From the NCBI GenBank assembly GCA_018857735.1, contig JABMCL010000954.1, positions 312,501 to 376,500 of the forward strand: a DNA stretch of 64,000 nt, read 5' to 3'. This DNA comes from Alviniconcha marisindica (Eukaryota; Mollusca; Gastropoda; Provannidae). Position numbers and translations under genes: made by a program. Below, in pieces: positions 18,836-30,919 of this stretch (position 1 is the stretch's first letter; every line of letters begins with the position of its first letter). The notes beneath the pieces are model-generated. The model was not told the origin of the DNA. It searched no databases and saw only the letters and a list, made by a program, of their open reading frames with translations.

Positions 18836-19747
18836 TTCTCCCGTGGATCCACAGACAGTCATGTTTGACATCTTAGCCTTGATTGTCAGAGCTGTTACAT
18901 TGGTTGTAGTTCATCTAAATTGGATTTGAATGTTGCAAAAGAAACTTATGAATAAATTATGTCAAATGTGATACGTGAGACTTGTGTGAATTATTTTGTC
19001 TGTTTTTTGTTGTTGTTTTGTTTTTGTCTTGGGAGATGCATGTGTGTGTGTATATACTGTGATAGCAGACGTAGCAACAGGAGTGGAAGATTTTTACTTC
19101 CGAGAACAAATATAAACCGTTATAAAGCCTCGTTTTTACCCTCGGCTCTGTCAGTTTTTAATGAAAATTATACCAGTCATTAACTGAGTGTGCGCATGCA
19201 TAAAGACGTCTGTTTCTAACGGAGGGTTGGGGATGTGTCCACCTAATGATTTTTATTTGAGAGTTTGTACGTTTTGGTTTGACACAGAGAAAGCATTATT
19301 CCAGGTAATTTTGGGTTTGCTATAACTAAGTATTAGAGTATGCAGATTGAGAGAAAGGGGGCGTATGTCTAAGAGTGTGTATGTGCGTGTGGTTCATGAC
19401 TTAGAATTATTGAGATATGTTCTTCGTTGTGCGATCGAATGACAGCTTTAATTTCCCACTGGGATTAATAAAGTATATTGTTATTGTTATATACACAGAG
19501 AGAGATGGAGTTATTCTTCGTCCGTGTAGCTGACCAACTTAACGCATTGGAGATAAATGTTAGCTTTTGAGACACAAGCGCAGCGCAAAAATGAATATAA
19601 AGTATTTATGAAGGCAGTTGGTGTTGAATGTGTGTGTGGGGGGGGGGGGGGGGGGGGGCAGGGAAGGCAAGAACAGATGGGGAGGGCACCAACCCGGACT
19701 TTGAAGGTCTCCAGGCTGAGTACATTGACAGCGTTCTCAGGAAGGAA
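18836..19747. other. Intergenic
   Basis: Contains a LINE-type 3' end (TTTCCCACTGGGATTAATAA, about 19452-19471) followed by a short TTGTTATTG repeat, and a long G-run at about 19629-19658. No gene was recognised. Confidence 0.45.
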
Positions 19748-20064
19748 GTAAACATGGTGCTTAACGTCCACAGAAACCATAAGGCTTATTAGGAACGGGG
19801 AGAATGGGGTAGAGAGGTGGGGGAAGAGGGAGAGCGAGATCATATACCTATCGCCACACTGTCACCACCAGAATGATGCCTGCATTAAGATGAGCAGCGA
19901 TGAGAGCCATTTTAATATTTCAGTAGGAAGTGATGGACAAAGTCACAAGACAGTTTCCACAAACCACAACCTTTTTGAAGAGAAAGGAGAGCCGAAGCGG
20001 TATCGAACCGAGGTCCTTCTGCTTACCAGCCTAATGCCTTACCGCTAGGCCAAACCGGCTCATT
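19748..20064 (-). mobile_element. tRNA-derived SINE (V-tail family, copy 1)
   Basis: Read on the minus strand: a tRNA-like head (GCCGGTTTGGCCTAGCGGTA, B box GGTTCGATACC), a body with TTGTGGTTTGTGGA and TGGCTCTCATCGCTGC, and the tail AAGCCTTATGGTTTCTGTGG followed by ACGTTAAGCACCATGTTTAC. It is the inverted counterpart of the copy at 27263-27592. Confidence 0.85.
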
Positions 20065-21269
20065 TGTATCTCTCCGGAAAGGCATTCCAGTTATCAATTG
20101 GTCCTGGGACCAGGAGAACTAGCTCCTAGTTAGTCAGTTCTGGAGGCTGGGATTTGGAAAGTGTTGCAATGCTAATGACGGGTCTTCAGTCGATTTGGAG
20201 GTTTCAGACATACTGCTGTCAATGTGAACCAGTTTGTGGGCGATCTTGTACATCAGTAGAAAGTATAGCAAATTTTCTTCTGGATTGAAGGCTGGGTGCT
20301 TTATATAACTGACTCACTCTTTCGCGATCACTCACACTCGGGTAAAAAAATAAAACAACCTTTTTTTTGTTTTAATAGAGGAAGAAAAAGAAACACAAGA
20401 AATTTGACTGCACTTAACTTGGTGCTTTTGGCAGGGCAGCTCACAGCCAACGATCACTGGGACTCGGATGAAAATTAATTTTGACATTAAGCCTCTATCC
20501 GAAGATTTAACCACCAGTGGGTAAAATCCCAGCTGTGTACCACTGCAAAACAACACAAACTGGGCCAAACTGAAGGTCTGACGACTTCATAATAACCAAC
20601 ATTTCAATGAGAAGGAACACCCTTTTGCTGTGCTGGTCAGGCACGACCAAGACAGCTGTCAACAGAACCGTTAAAGAAAGAAATCTCCACGGACAATCGT
20701 TGACAACATGTAAAAACTACTCGGTCTGCGATGATGATGATGTGGGGCTTATGTCCTCAGACGTCAGGCTGACATATGGTGCAACGTCAAAAGGTGCTTT
20801 CCCAGTCACTCAAAAATGAAATGTCTTTGACAGTCATTATTGGGGCATGCTTTGGTTGTTCTTTCTTCCACGGAAATGGTTTTGTATGAATTAAAGATGA
20901 AAGTTGATTGGTATTTATTATATCGCTGTTTGAAATTGACATCATTGAGCATGTTACGAATGACGTGTGACAACATAAATTATCTTACTGTATGCACAAT
21001 ATTTGAGAATAATGTTCAAAGAGCACATGTGTATATTCTGCAACCCAAGTGCAAGTGTAATGTCAATTTTCACATTGTAATGGTGACTGTGGTGATCTGG
21101 CAGTGTTTGTAACATCACTCAGTAATGCACACAGAACTCTGCCTCTTGCAGACAATTCCACACTGTAAAGGAGAGCAAAACTATGGAGGGGTAACTTTAT
21201 TTGTCAGGACAGATATTTGTTCGGTACAAGATCAAATGACAGTAAGTGCGGCAGACTCTGATTCTTACA
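20065..21269. other. Intergenic
   Basis: At about 20725-20790 there is a piece (GGCTTATGTCCTCAGACGTC, CTGACATATGGTGCAACG) similar to the SINE body at 41965-42145. Nothing else was recognised. Confidence 0.4.
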
Positions 21270-21965
21270 CTGAAAGTAACATTTCACATGTTACTTGTTA
21301 CACATGTGCATGTGACGTCAAAGTATGGTGTCACAAGTAACAAGAAACACGCAGCTATACAGAAGCAATGTTTTCTTTTGGCTATAAAATCCTCTTTTTT
21401 TAAAGTTACCATGTGAACAGTCCAATCACTTTAATTATAATGATATGAGCAACCTCTTCAGACTACTACCTTAAATTCAACTTATTGGTTTCTTGTGACA
21501 CATGTGCTTGTGATGGCAAGTAAAATGTTGTAATTAGTCACAAGTAACTTAAAAAAGCAGAAAATGTCTTTTATTTATATGAACTGTCAGAGCTACTGTT
21601 GAAAACGACACAACTTGGAAACTTTTCCAGAATTTAAAAAAAAAACTAAAACAAATGCCAGAGAATGCCTGTAACAGCTGAAGTAAAGAGCATCTAAAAT
21701 GTTACTTGTGACATGCATGACTGTGACGCAGAGATGTTGTCACTTGTCATCAGAAATACAGACACTGTAAAATACTGAGTTCAATTGCCAGTTTACTTAA
21801 GAAAAAATGCTAACCGAAGCAAATTCGTCTAAACGGTTTTCCAAAATCAAATAGTAAGTTTGAAATAAGCGTTAAAAAATTGAATATGTTACGTGTGACA
21901 TTGTGACACAAACACAATTTCCACCCGAAATCGGTCACTAAATAGCAAAAAATGTCATCGTGTAA
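21270..21965. repeat. Degenerate ~200-bp tandem repeat with palindromic core
   Basis: Diverged units recur around GTTACTTGT.ACACATGTG, TGTGACG.CAA and GTCACAAGTAAC at about 21290, 21495, 21700 and 21890. One unit carries TACTGTTGAAAACGACACAA then CTTGGAAACTTTTCCAGAAT, repeated at 22480-22527. Confidence 0.6.
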
Positions 21966-22469
21966 GTAAGCATCGAAAACGTCATCTTCCAACGGGTTTA
22001 TAAATCTCGTTTCGGATTCATTCCATTCTTTTTAGCATGCTTGAGATGTGTTCGTCTGCTTGCAAGCAATGTGATGACAAGTGTAGGAAGTAACATGCAC
22101 AGTTTGATGCCATATCACATCCAAATTCAGGCTGCTGGGTTGCTTTGAAACAATTCCATACACAAATCAATTCAAGACCAAAACCATAAGACCAAAAAAA
22201 AAAAAAAAAAAAAAATCTGTGTTTATCCACAACTATATACACCTCAGTTCATGCACCATCACGCAAAGTCAAAATGCACGACGATTTTGTCAGATTTGCA
22301 CCGTCACTTTCACTTCGTGCTTCCTTCTGATTTCTTTCTCAAGTACTCTTGAGTGCTTCAGTTTTAAAGCCACAAACGAAAATTGGACTAAGAACATCAT
22401 AATAATAAGTTATGAACAAATTTGTGTGGTAGGTGTGGGACTTAATTGGCACCTTTTGACATTGTGTCA

Positions 22470-22780
22470 TAATATGACAGAGGTACTGTTGAAAACGACA
22501 CAACTTGGAAACTTTTCCAGAATTAAAATACATTTTTTTCATTATTTTGTGGGGATATGGCCATACTGGAAAATGGATACAGGAAAACATAGTTTTCATG
22601 AGATCTTGTTGTTTTAAACTGAGCAAAAAGACTGAAAAACTGTTGAACGAACAGCCAACGCACACCATTGCCAAATGCACATAGGAAATCTTGTCGGCAG
22701 TGAGATTTGAAGTCATGCATGCGTATATAGCACAACATTGCTTCTTCAGTCCTTCCATTGCCACACGTGCCATATGATTC
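22470..22780 (-). repeat. Left arm of an inverted repeat pair (with 24512-24800)
   Basis: The reverse complement matches 24512-24800: CACGTGTGGCAATGGAAGGA, CAAATCTCACTGCCGACAAG, TTGGCAATGGTGTGCGTTGG and TTTCCAATATGGCCATATCC. The arms are about 290 bp and roughly 1.7 kb apart. Confidence 0.8.
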
Positions 22781-23261
22781 ATATTCAGTAGGGCCCAACT
22801 GTAATAAACTCTTAAAATTAACGATCAGCAGGGGGGAAGAAAATGACGAAAAAACTCTGGGGGGCGGGGTGGGGACGGAACCGACAGTCGCTTCAGCTTC
22901 AGCCGCGTACCGTGTAATCATGGCCGTGCGGTAGCAGGACACCTACTACTGGTAAACGTTTCAGTTGTGGCCATTATGTAGCTTATGCGGGCAAAAGGAG
23001 GATCACTGTTTCCCCACAACTGTAAGCGGACCTGCAACAAGGATAGCATAATGGGATCATAGATGATTTTCAGTCCAGCCATACAGCTTTCATTAAAGGC
23101 CACAGCTGTCTGCGCTGACAGTCATATGAAAAAATGCATGTGTGTACAGCCCTTTTTTTTTCTTTCTTTGTTTTAACTGATTTATATCTTCTCTCGTGTC
23201 TTCTTTTCCTGATCAGTCTGGACCTAACACACTATATTCTTTTCTGTCGGGGATCGGGGTG
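22781..23261. other. Intergenic, nothing recognised
   Basis: No gene, RNA or complete element was recognised. Confidence 0.4.
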
Positions 23262-23432
23262 GGTCACAGACATTAAAATATATATTATTTGTGACAGGTC
23301 GTGAGGAATGGACTCTAAAACTCAAAATAGATGTTTCACCATAAGTTATTGGTTGTGAAGACAGCACGCTGTGACAAACAATAAACACAATTGTAGGTCC
23401 AGCCGAGCATACATCATTTACACATAATAATA
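23262..23432 (+). repeat. Left arm of large inverted repeat pair (with 28262-28425)
   Basis: Contains CTCAAAATAGATGTTTCACC, TATTGGTTGTGAAGACAGCA, GACAAACAATAAACACAATT and GTAGGTCCAGCCGAGCATAC. The same order in reverse complement occurs at 28262-28425. The inner ~120 bp are nearly identical and the outer ~45 bp more diverged. Confidence 0.85.
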
Positions 23433-24029
<597 letters not shown>

Positions 24030-24511
24030 ACACCTCCACTAACAGCTTCCAATATTATAAGCGCAATACTACAGGTCGACAAAACGCAATTAGTCAAACG
24101 AACCTCAGGACAAAAAATGTCTGGACACAAGCATTCATCAGCTGCCGCCACACCTGCTCCAGCCAGACTACTGTAACCAAAATTCATAGTCTCAACCATG
24201 GGGCATAATTACAATGCAAGTCACATCCACATCCCCAGTAATGACCTCACGTGTGAGCCTCACAAGCCCCAGATGTAGCACACAACAAAATAGTATTCAA
24301 AAATATACATACTAATACAAAAATGTAAAAATCATAAGTACGGACTAAATATGACTGTCTATCAGAGAACATTATAAACACTATAACTGGCCGGGAAAGG
24401 ACATGTGCAGCCGTTCCATACTTAAGGTGGCCCTTGGCGTCAATTTTGAGGTATTTTTGTCTCTCAGCTTCTACTTAAGGTATTGCCATGAAATTTTGCA
24501 CACATATACTG

Positions 24512-24800
24512 GCACGTGTGGCAATGGAAGGAAGAAGCAATGTTGTGCTATATATATGCATGCATGACTTCAAATCTCACTGCCGACAAGATTTCCTAGC
24601 CTATTGCACTCAGCCAGTCAGTGTGCATTTGGCAATGGTGTGCGTTGGCTGCTCGTTCAACAGTTTTTCAGTCTTTTTGCTCAGTTTAAAACAACAACAA
24701 AATCTCATGAAAACTATGTTTTCCTGTATCCATTTTCCAATATGGCCATATCCCCACAAAACAATGAAAAAAATGTATTTTATACTGGTAAACTGTATGG
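24512..24800 (+). repeat. Right arm of an inverted repeat pair (with 22470-22780)
   Basis: Reverse-complement match to the left arm. The match continues through ATGAAAAAAATGTATTTTAT to ACTGG. Short insertions (GCCTATTGCACTCAGCCAGT) are present only in this arm. Confidence 0.8.
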
Positions 24801-25026
24801 GTTGACAGGTATGTTGATGATTGTGGATGTGGGCACCATTGCTCATTCATAAAGTATTCTCTTCAAGGTCAAGTGTCGGTCTACCTATAGATAGCATGCA
24901 AGCTGGCCAGACAATTAGAATCATAGTTTTTTTGGCATTCACACCTGGCTGACTGACTCAGTGGCAGTGTGGCATTCATGACCTGTCCTTATTCTATTTT
25001 GGTTTGACTGGTTAATCTAGTCATTG

Positions 25027-25031
<5 letters not shown>

Positions 25032-25118
<87 letters not shown>
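25032..25118. repeat. (TA)n microsatellite
   Basis: About 87 bp of perfect TA, followed by a TATTGTATTG run. Confidence 0.97.
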
Positions 25119-25120
<2 letters not shown>

Positions 25121-25139
25121 TATTGTATTGTATTGTAGT

Positions 25140-25390
25140 ATTTGTTCATATATATAACTGTTCATAATAGTTTTACTTATTGACTTAGTCATATTATAGT
25201 TATTATTTTATTTTTTTACTTGTTTATAAAGTTTGTAACTGTTTCACTTACTGACTTGGATTATAGTTCTTATGATGATCTATTACTTGTCTATAAATGT
25301 TCATGACAGTTTTACTTATTTAGTTATTGTTAATGACAGATTTACTTATTGCCTTAGTCCTATTATGGTTATTATTATGGTTTTAAGTTT
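25140..25390. repeat. Degenerate ~70-bp tandem repeat
   Basis: Units contain GTTCATGACAGTTTTACTTA then TTGACTTAGTC.TATTAT and GTTATTATT, repeated about four times with drift. Confidence 0.65.
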
Positions 25391-25594
25391 ACACCTCAGG
25401 AGTGATTATGCCTCTAGTATTGCCTGAATGCCCTGTATATAATGATGATTGACCCCCATTATTACATTTTGCTGTTTAGTTACTGTTGTAATTATTGACC
25501 CAGCCCCTGTCTGTCTGTAATCTGTTTGTTTTAGATGACTTGTTTGTTTTGTATGTGTATGTGTACACCAATGATGTTGGTAGTCTTTTAAATT

Positions 25595-26265
25595 CTCTCT
25601 CCCTCTGGCATGGTGTGAATGTATTTCATCGAGAGTATTATGTCATTGTTTCATATACTCTGATGAAATGTTCCCTGCAACCTTCCCCTCAGCCCTTGTA
25701 TGTCTGGGTGTGTAAATAAAAGTATCACTAGGGTGTGCCCGAGTCAAGATGAGTGACAGTTGTGGACCGATAGAATTGTGCTGTGACATGATGGTAGGTC
25801 CATCATACTGTGTTCATAACAATTGTTTTGTGATGTTTCCCCCCTTACACATGGTCAGTACTACAGTTACTTAGTTTTATAGTGGTTTCAGATTACTAAG
25901 TTCTAGAATCATATGTTATGCTGTTTTATTAATTGTTGTGTGAGGACTTATGTCACTTAGAGTTGTAGGCATTTCATTGAGAGTATAATGCAGTTGTTTC
26001 ATATACTCTGATGAGATGTTCCCTGCAACCTACCCCTCAGTCCCTTAGTATGCTTGAATGTGAATGACTGGGAGACGTTATTAATGGATGTTGTTCTGTG
26101 ATGCGTCCATTCCATATCAAACGGTGTCACTAGTAGTTGTTCCATCAACTTTGGCTTACAATGTTCCTTCAGTTCATGCTTGTTGTGGTTAGTGCATTTT
26201 ATTATTTTATACATTTCATTGAGAATACTGTGTGGTTGTTTCATAGGCTCCAATGTAATGTTGCA
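25595..26265. repeat. Degenerate long-period direct repeats
   Basis: Three diverged copies of a segment with ATTTCAT.GAGAGTAT, TTGTTTCATATACTCTGATG and TGTTCCCTGCAACCT lie at about 25620, 25970 and 26210. Confidence 0.65.
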
Positions 26266-27262
26266 GGCATAACAATGACTTAGAACTATGTCATTTTCTT
26301 ATAATTTTGTATTATAATTTTGAATATATTAAAATTATAATTTTGTATGTTGATTTCTACATTATATGCAATGGCATGGTGTGGAACGTAGAACGACAGT
26401 GACCCAGGCAGCGGAGCCTGTCGAAATGGAGACCACAGCAGGCGGTGACGGCAAACAGGTTTTATTTGCTCAGCAGCAGACAACTTTTCAGCACACCCAA
26501 AATCCGCACGCGCACACATAGACAAGAGAACTGCGCGGGCCGCAAGGAACACACGCTATCACTACAATGAAATTGGCCCTCTGGACCACAAAATGGCTGA
26601 CAATTGTGTTTCCTTGGCCCGCTGACAAATACATTTTCCTCAACAATAACTAAACTAATTAAAACATGAAAAACATCAAATAAAAGCTACAGTTACAATC
26701 TTTTAAACCGTATAAACAAAATGTACACACATGACTTATTTTATTTACAACAAGAGTGGGAAGCGTGGCTTGCACCTATCTATAAGCAGATTCGTACAAC
26801 TAAATCACAACTAACACAATGTACAAAATATAACTGTCAATAAAACTTACATCAGAATAAAGTGCACGCTCCCACGGTTAAAATGGTACATAACAATTAC
26901 AATACAACGCTCTGTAAGAGAAGCAAGACACACTCCAAGACTAGCACTGAAACAGTCGGTGCGCACTTTCGCCTGGGGCGCGTTATCTTAGTCGCAGCAG
27001 CGCTGATAGTGATACCAAGTAGTCTATGAATACAACTTAGCTTTAGTTCTACAGTACACAATACTTAATAAGTTAATTTCAACCCAAAATAAACACTAAA
27101 CATGAAGTCAGCTAAGCAAAATACTATACGACAAAGCACTGATCGACACAGAATTACTTTCATCGAGTCAAAACAACGATTCACTACTATTCACTAGTAC
27201 TAAACAGAGAACGCGCCATGCAGACGACGGCTATAAAAAGAATGGACCCAGACCTACCCGTC
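26266..27262. other. Intergenic interior of inverted-repeat region
   Basis: Starts AT-rich (repeats of TTATAATTTTG). 26380-27230 has longer-range composition that could belong to a retrotransposon end, but no protein motif or LTR pair could be established. Confidence 0.35.
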
Positions 27263-27592
27263 AGAGAGCCGGTTTGGCCTAGCGGTAAGGCGTTAGGCTG
27301 GTAAGCGGAAGGATCTCGGTTCGATACCGCTTCGGCTCTCCTTTCTCTTCAGAAAGGTTGTGGTTTGTGGACACTGTCCTGTGACTTTGTCCCTCACTTC
27401 CTACTGAAACATTAAAATGGCTCTCATCGCTGCCCACCTTAATGCAGGAATCATTCTGATGGTGACAGTGTAGCGATAGGTATATAATCTCCCTTTTCCC
27501 CAACCTCCATACCCCCTTTTCCCCCCTTTTCCCCGTCCCTAATAAGCCTTATGGTTTCTGTGGACGTTAAGCACGATGTTTACTTACCTACC
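27263..27592 (+). mobile_element. tRNA-derived SINE (V-tail family, copy 2)
   Basis: The head GAGAGCCGGTTTGGCCTAGC and CGGTTCGATACCG pair as acceptor and T arms (GAGAGCCG with CGGCTCTC), but the anticodon stem does not pair, so it is not a working tRNA. The body and tail match the copy at 19748-20064. The tail reads AAGCCTTATGGTTTCTGTGG to TTTACTTACC. Confidence 0.88.
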
Positions 27593-27596
27593 CGTC

Positions 27597-27835
27597 ATAG
27601 TTCAGGAGCTGTGTGAGAGTCGAGGTGGCCGTCCTGAGCTGTCCGTCCTAACTGACGAGCCTTCTGGTTTCCGTGGACGTAAAACTATATTGAACCGTGT
27701 TTCGGCATTGGTCACAACTTGTCCCTAATATGTCAACTGACATCTGAGGACATTAAGCAACACTTCACCTCACCTACCCGTCCCTAATAAGCCTTATGGT
27801 TTCTGTGGACGTTAAGCACCATGTTTACTTAGAGG
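27597..27835 (+). mobile_element. Second SINE-like unit with the same 3' tail
   Basis: The body GAGCTGTGTGAGAGTCGAGG, GCATTGGTCACAACTTGTCC and GACATCTGAGGACATTAAGC is followed by the AAGCCTTATGGTTTCTGTGG tail. The body recurs in reverse at 41965-42145 and partly at 31890-31990. It lies immediately after the previous SINE. Confidence 0.75.
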
Positions 27836-28194
27836 CATCGGCTACTGATTAAGCTCGATCCTGCGTCTAAATAAGATCTAAATAAACATTCTAAGATGCC
27901 AAATTATATTACACATGGCTTAGTGCAGAAAAAGGACTAGGTGAACAAAGAGTAGGTAAACAAACAAGCGGTCAAGATATTAAGGGAGAAAACAGATTTG
28001 AAAATGGCGCGCACCAGCGGCTATCGCCGGTCGGCTGTGTGAAGGCCATGTGGCGGTACGCAACACGCAGCGCTTCAAAACAAAAGTGTCGTCTGCTCCG
28101 GTTCCCGGGTTACTAACAGTACAGTAATGAAATTGCGTCGATCTGATAACCGGGGCGGGATTATTGTAAAAACGTACAAAGAGCACTTGCTCAC

Positions 28195-28195
<1 letters not shown>

Positions 28196-28270
<75 letters not shown>
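28196..28270. repeat. (TA)n microsatellite
   Basis: About 70 bp of TA bordering the right inverted-repeat arm. Confidence 0.97.
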
Positions 28271-28275
<5 letters not shown>

Positions 28276-28425
28276 GTAATAATGTATGCTCGGCTGGACC
28301 TACAATTGTGTTTATTGTTTGTCACAGCGTGCTGTCTTCACAACCAATAAATGGTGAAACATCTATTTTGAGTTTGGAATCCGTTACCCACACCTGCCAC
28401 ATATTCAATGTCTGTGGGGCAATAA
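28262..28425 (-). repeat. Right arm of large inverted repeat pair (with 23262-23432)
   Basis: Contains GTATGCTCGGCTGGACCTAC, AATTGTGTTTATTGTTTGTC and GGTGAAACATCTATTTTGAG, the reverse complement of the left arm. The two arms point inward and enclose about 4.8 kb. Confidence 0.85.
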
Positions 28426-29610
28426 TAAAGTCTGTGGGGGCGATATGTTATTCAATGTCTGAGACGGGTCGATGGAGGCAACTCTTAACAAAGTCAACGA
28501 AGCCTTTCTTCCCTTGATGTCAACTTTTGTCTACGGTGTACGTTCTGCTGCGAACAACAGCTGGCGCTAACAGCGTTGGTAGAAGGAGAGGGTAGGTTGA
28601 AAAATTAAGTACGTCGAAGGCAAAGCTGTGATTGAAAATGGCACAGTTTGAAAAGGCTGCAAGTGTCAAATTGACTAGGACCGCCGCAAAGAACTGCTGG
28701 AAATTCCCCAGCAGTGTCGTGAAACACTGAAAGGTGGTGTGTTGCCACGCGTATCTAGCTGTAGCCTACTTTTTCTTGCCGGGCAGTCGGTCACTGAAAT
28801 AAAAGCTCCCGTTTTCTGCACTGTCAACCAAGGTCGAGGTAGTTCGAGGTCCACGCGCATTTCAGCTGAGTGCAGTTGGCATGTTGACAGCCTGCAAAAA
28901 TATACACGTGTGTACAGTTTTTGTTTTTATAGGGTTTTTATAGGTTTTGTTTTGTTTTGTTTTCTTCCACATTCTCCCCGTCCCTAATAAGCCTTATGGT
29001 TTCTGTGGCCGTTAAACACCATGTTTACTTACATGATGGTCAGTGTTGTTATCCGTTAACTGTATTGACCATCACTCGATCTCACTCAGTGTCTCCTGTA
29101 CTCATTGTCCACAATATTCTATGAATGTGTGACGACTCAGAAAATGTCGGCACTGCAGTGACTTATCACGGCTACAACTCAGCATGGTGACAATGACATC
29201 CCATCAAATGATCTCACGTGCTAGGAGTGTTTGCATTTGAAGTTAGCCATTTAATAGGCACATGCATATATGTTCATTATTTAAGACTAGACATAAGACT
29301 TATCACTGTGTACACAGAAAGTGTTTCACATTATGCAGAATCTGAGGATTCTGCCTTGGAGTTGCAGCAATTAATGAAGTGTTACAAAATTTAGATCTGG
29401 CTTTAAATAAAACTGCTGCATAATGTTTAGTCAGTGCTAAAATTTTGATGTCCAAAGTATATATCTTGGCTTTTTACTGTACTTATTACTTACCCACTTA
29501 TTTTTACCCACTTATTACTCAGTATTAAACAGGTTATGGTGGTTTTCTTAAATTGTATACTGGGACAGTTTTCTGTTCTATAAAAACAGCCTTGCGTCTT
29601 GTGTATTCAG
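28426..29610. other. Upstream region of PSPH
   Basis: A lone SINE tail (CCCGTCCCTAATAAGCCTTA to GTTTACTTAC) lies at about 28976-29032. No 5' untranslated exon or promoter motif could be assigned. The sequence just before the first ATG (TTGTGTATTCAG) looks like a splice acceptor, so a 5' noncoding exon probably lies in this region. Confidence 0.45.
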
Positions 29611-29756
29611 ATGGACCCAGCTCAGCAAGCAGCTGCCTGCAGGGTTTGGCAGAAAGCGGACGCAGTGTGTTTTGATGTGGACTCCACAGTGTGCAAGGAT
29701 GAAGGTCTGGATGAACTAGCTGAGTTCTGTGGGGTGGGGCAACAGGTCAAGGCATG
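29611..29756 (+). CDS. PSPH: PSPH coding exon 1
   Basis: The ATG directly follows an acceptor-like TTGTGTATTCAG, and the donor is GTGAGTTG. The exon encodes the N-terminus and the DVDST catalytic motif, then KDEGLDELAEFCGV. It ends two bases into a Trp codon. Confidence 0.92.
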
Positions 29757-29773
29757 GTGAGTTGGTGCCAAGG

Positions 29774-29832
<59 letters not shown>

Positions 29833-30170
29833 ATATTAGTATAAATTGCTATATCATGTCCTGTTATATATATATATATCGTGTTTGTCCTGTGCATGCA
29901 AATGGTTAACTGATGATACACAAATGAATGAGTTAGTGATTAAAAAATGGCTAAAATGGTCCCTGCAGTGTATAAATCCAGATCCAGAATGAATGAAATT
30001 TTATATTATAATGTGCATAAAAAGCCTTTCACCCAAGAATATGTATTGTCACACCTCAAGTGTTTTTGCTTTGTTTTTGTTTTCTTTGGGGGGGGGAGGG
30101 GAAGTGAAAGGGGGAGGGGAGACACATTTTCACTTGGGCACGATAAGCACAATACGTTGAGTGCATGCAA

Positions 30171-30201
<31 letters not shown>

Positions 30202-30887
30202 CACACACACTCACACACACACACACACACACACACAACACACACAACACACACACACACACACACACTCACACACACACACACACACACACACGGAACA
30301 AGAACAAACCACTTTTAAATTCTGTAAAGTCTGTATTCTCAATTCTGCTTGTAACTTGTTACTGTAAATGTACTGGTTGACACTAAGGGACTGACACTGT
30401 TGTGAATCTGGGATCAGGAACAGAGACTAGAAAGAGTGCTTTTAAAAATGCAGTGGCAACAACAGCAACATTGTATTTCCTTTTGTACCCCTACCAGGAC
30501 TTTGAAAACTGTGGAAAAGTTTTTTGACTTTTAACAGATATTTTCTGTTATGTAACAGGACCCTGAAAGCCATGGGTGGTGATGTGTCGTTCCGAGAAGC
30601 TCTGTCAGAACGACTCAAGATTGTAAATCCTAGTCTTCAGCAAGTGGAGGCCTTTGTGGCATCCAGGTCACCCCAGCTTAGTGAGGGCATTGTGTATGCA
30701 TACATTTTCCTCCTCTTTGCCTCGTTTGGCTAATTCCAGTTTGCGATGTGTGATGTAACAACTATAGACCTGCTACATTTTCCATTCTGTGCTGCTGAGC
30801 TGCCTTCATCAGTCTGAAGTCTCTGTTTGTTGCCTGTTGCAAGTTGTGTGTAAATTCAGTTTTGTATAATCAGTATGCTCGTGTGTG

Positions 30888-30919
<32 letters not shown>

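Noticed and set aside
26360..27230. Possible LTR retrotransposon end
   Set aside because: No paired LTR, primer-binding site, polypurine tract or pol motif could be found in the window.
27263..27337. tRNA gene
   Set aside because: Acceptor and T arms pair, but the anticodon stem does not, and the sequence continues into a SINE body shared with 19748-20064.
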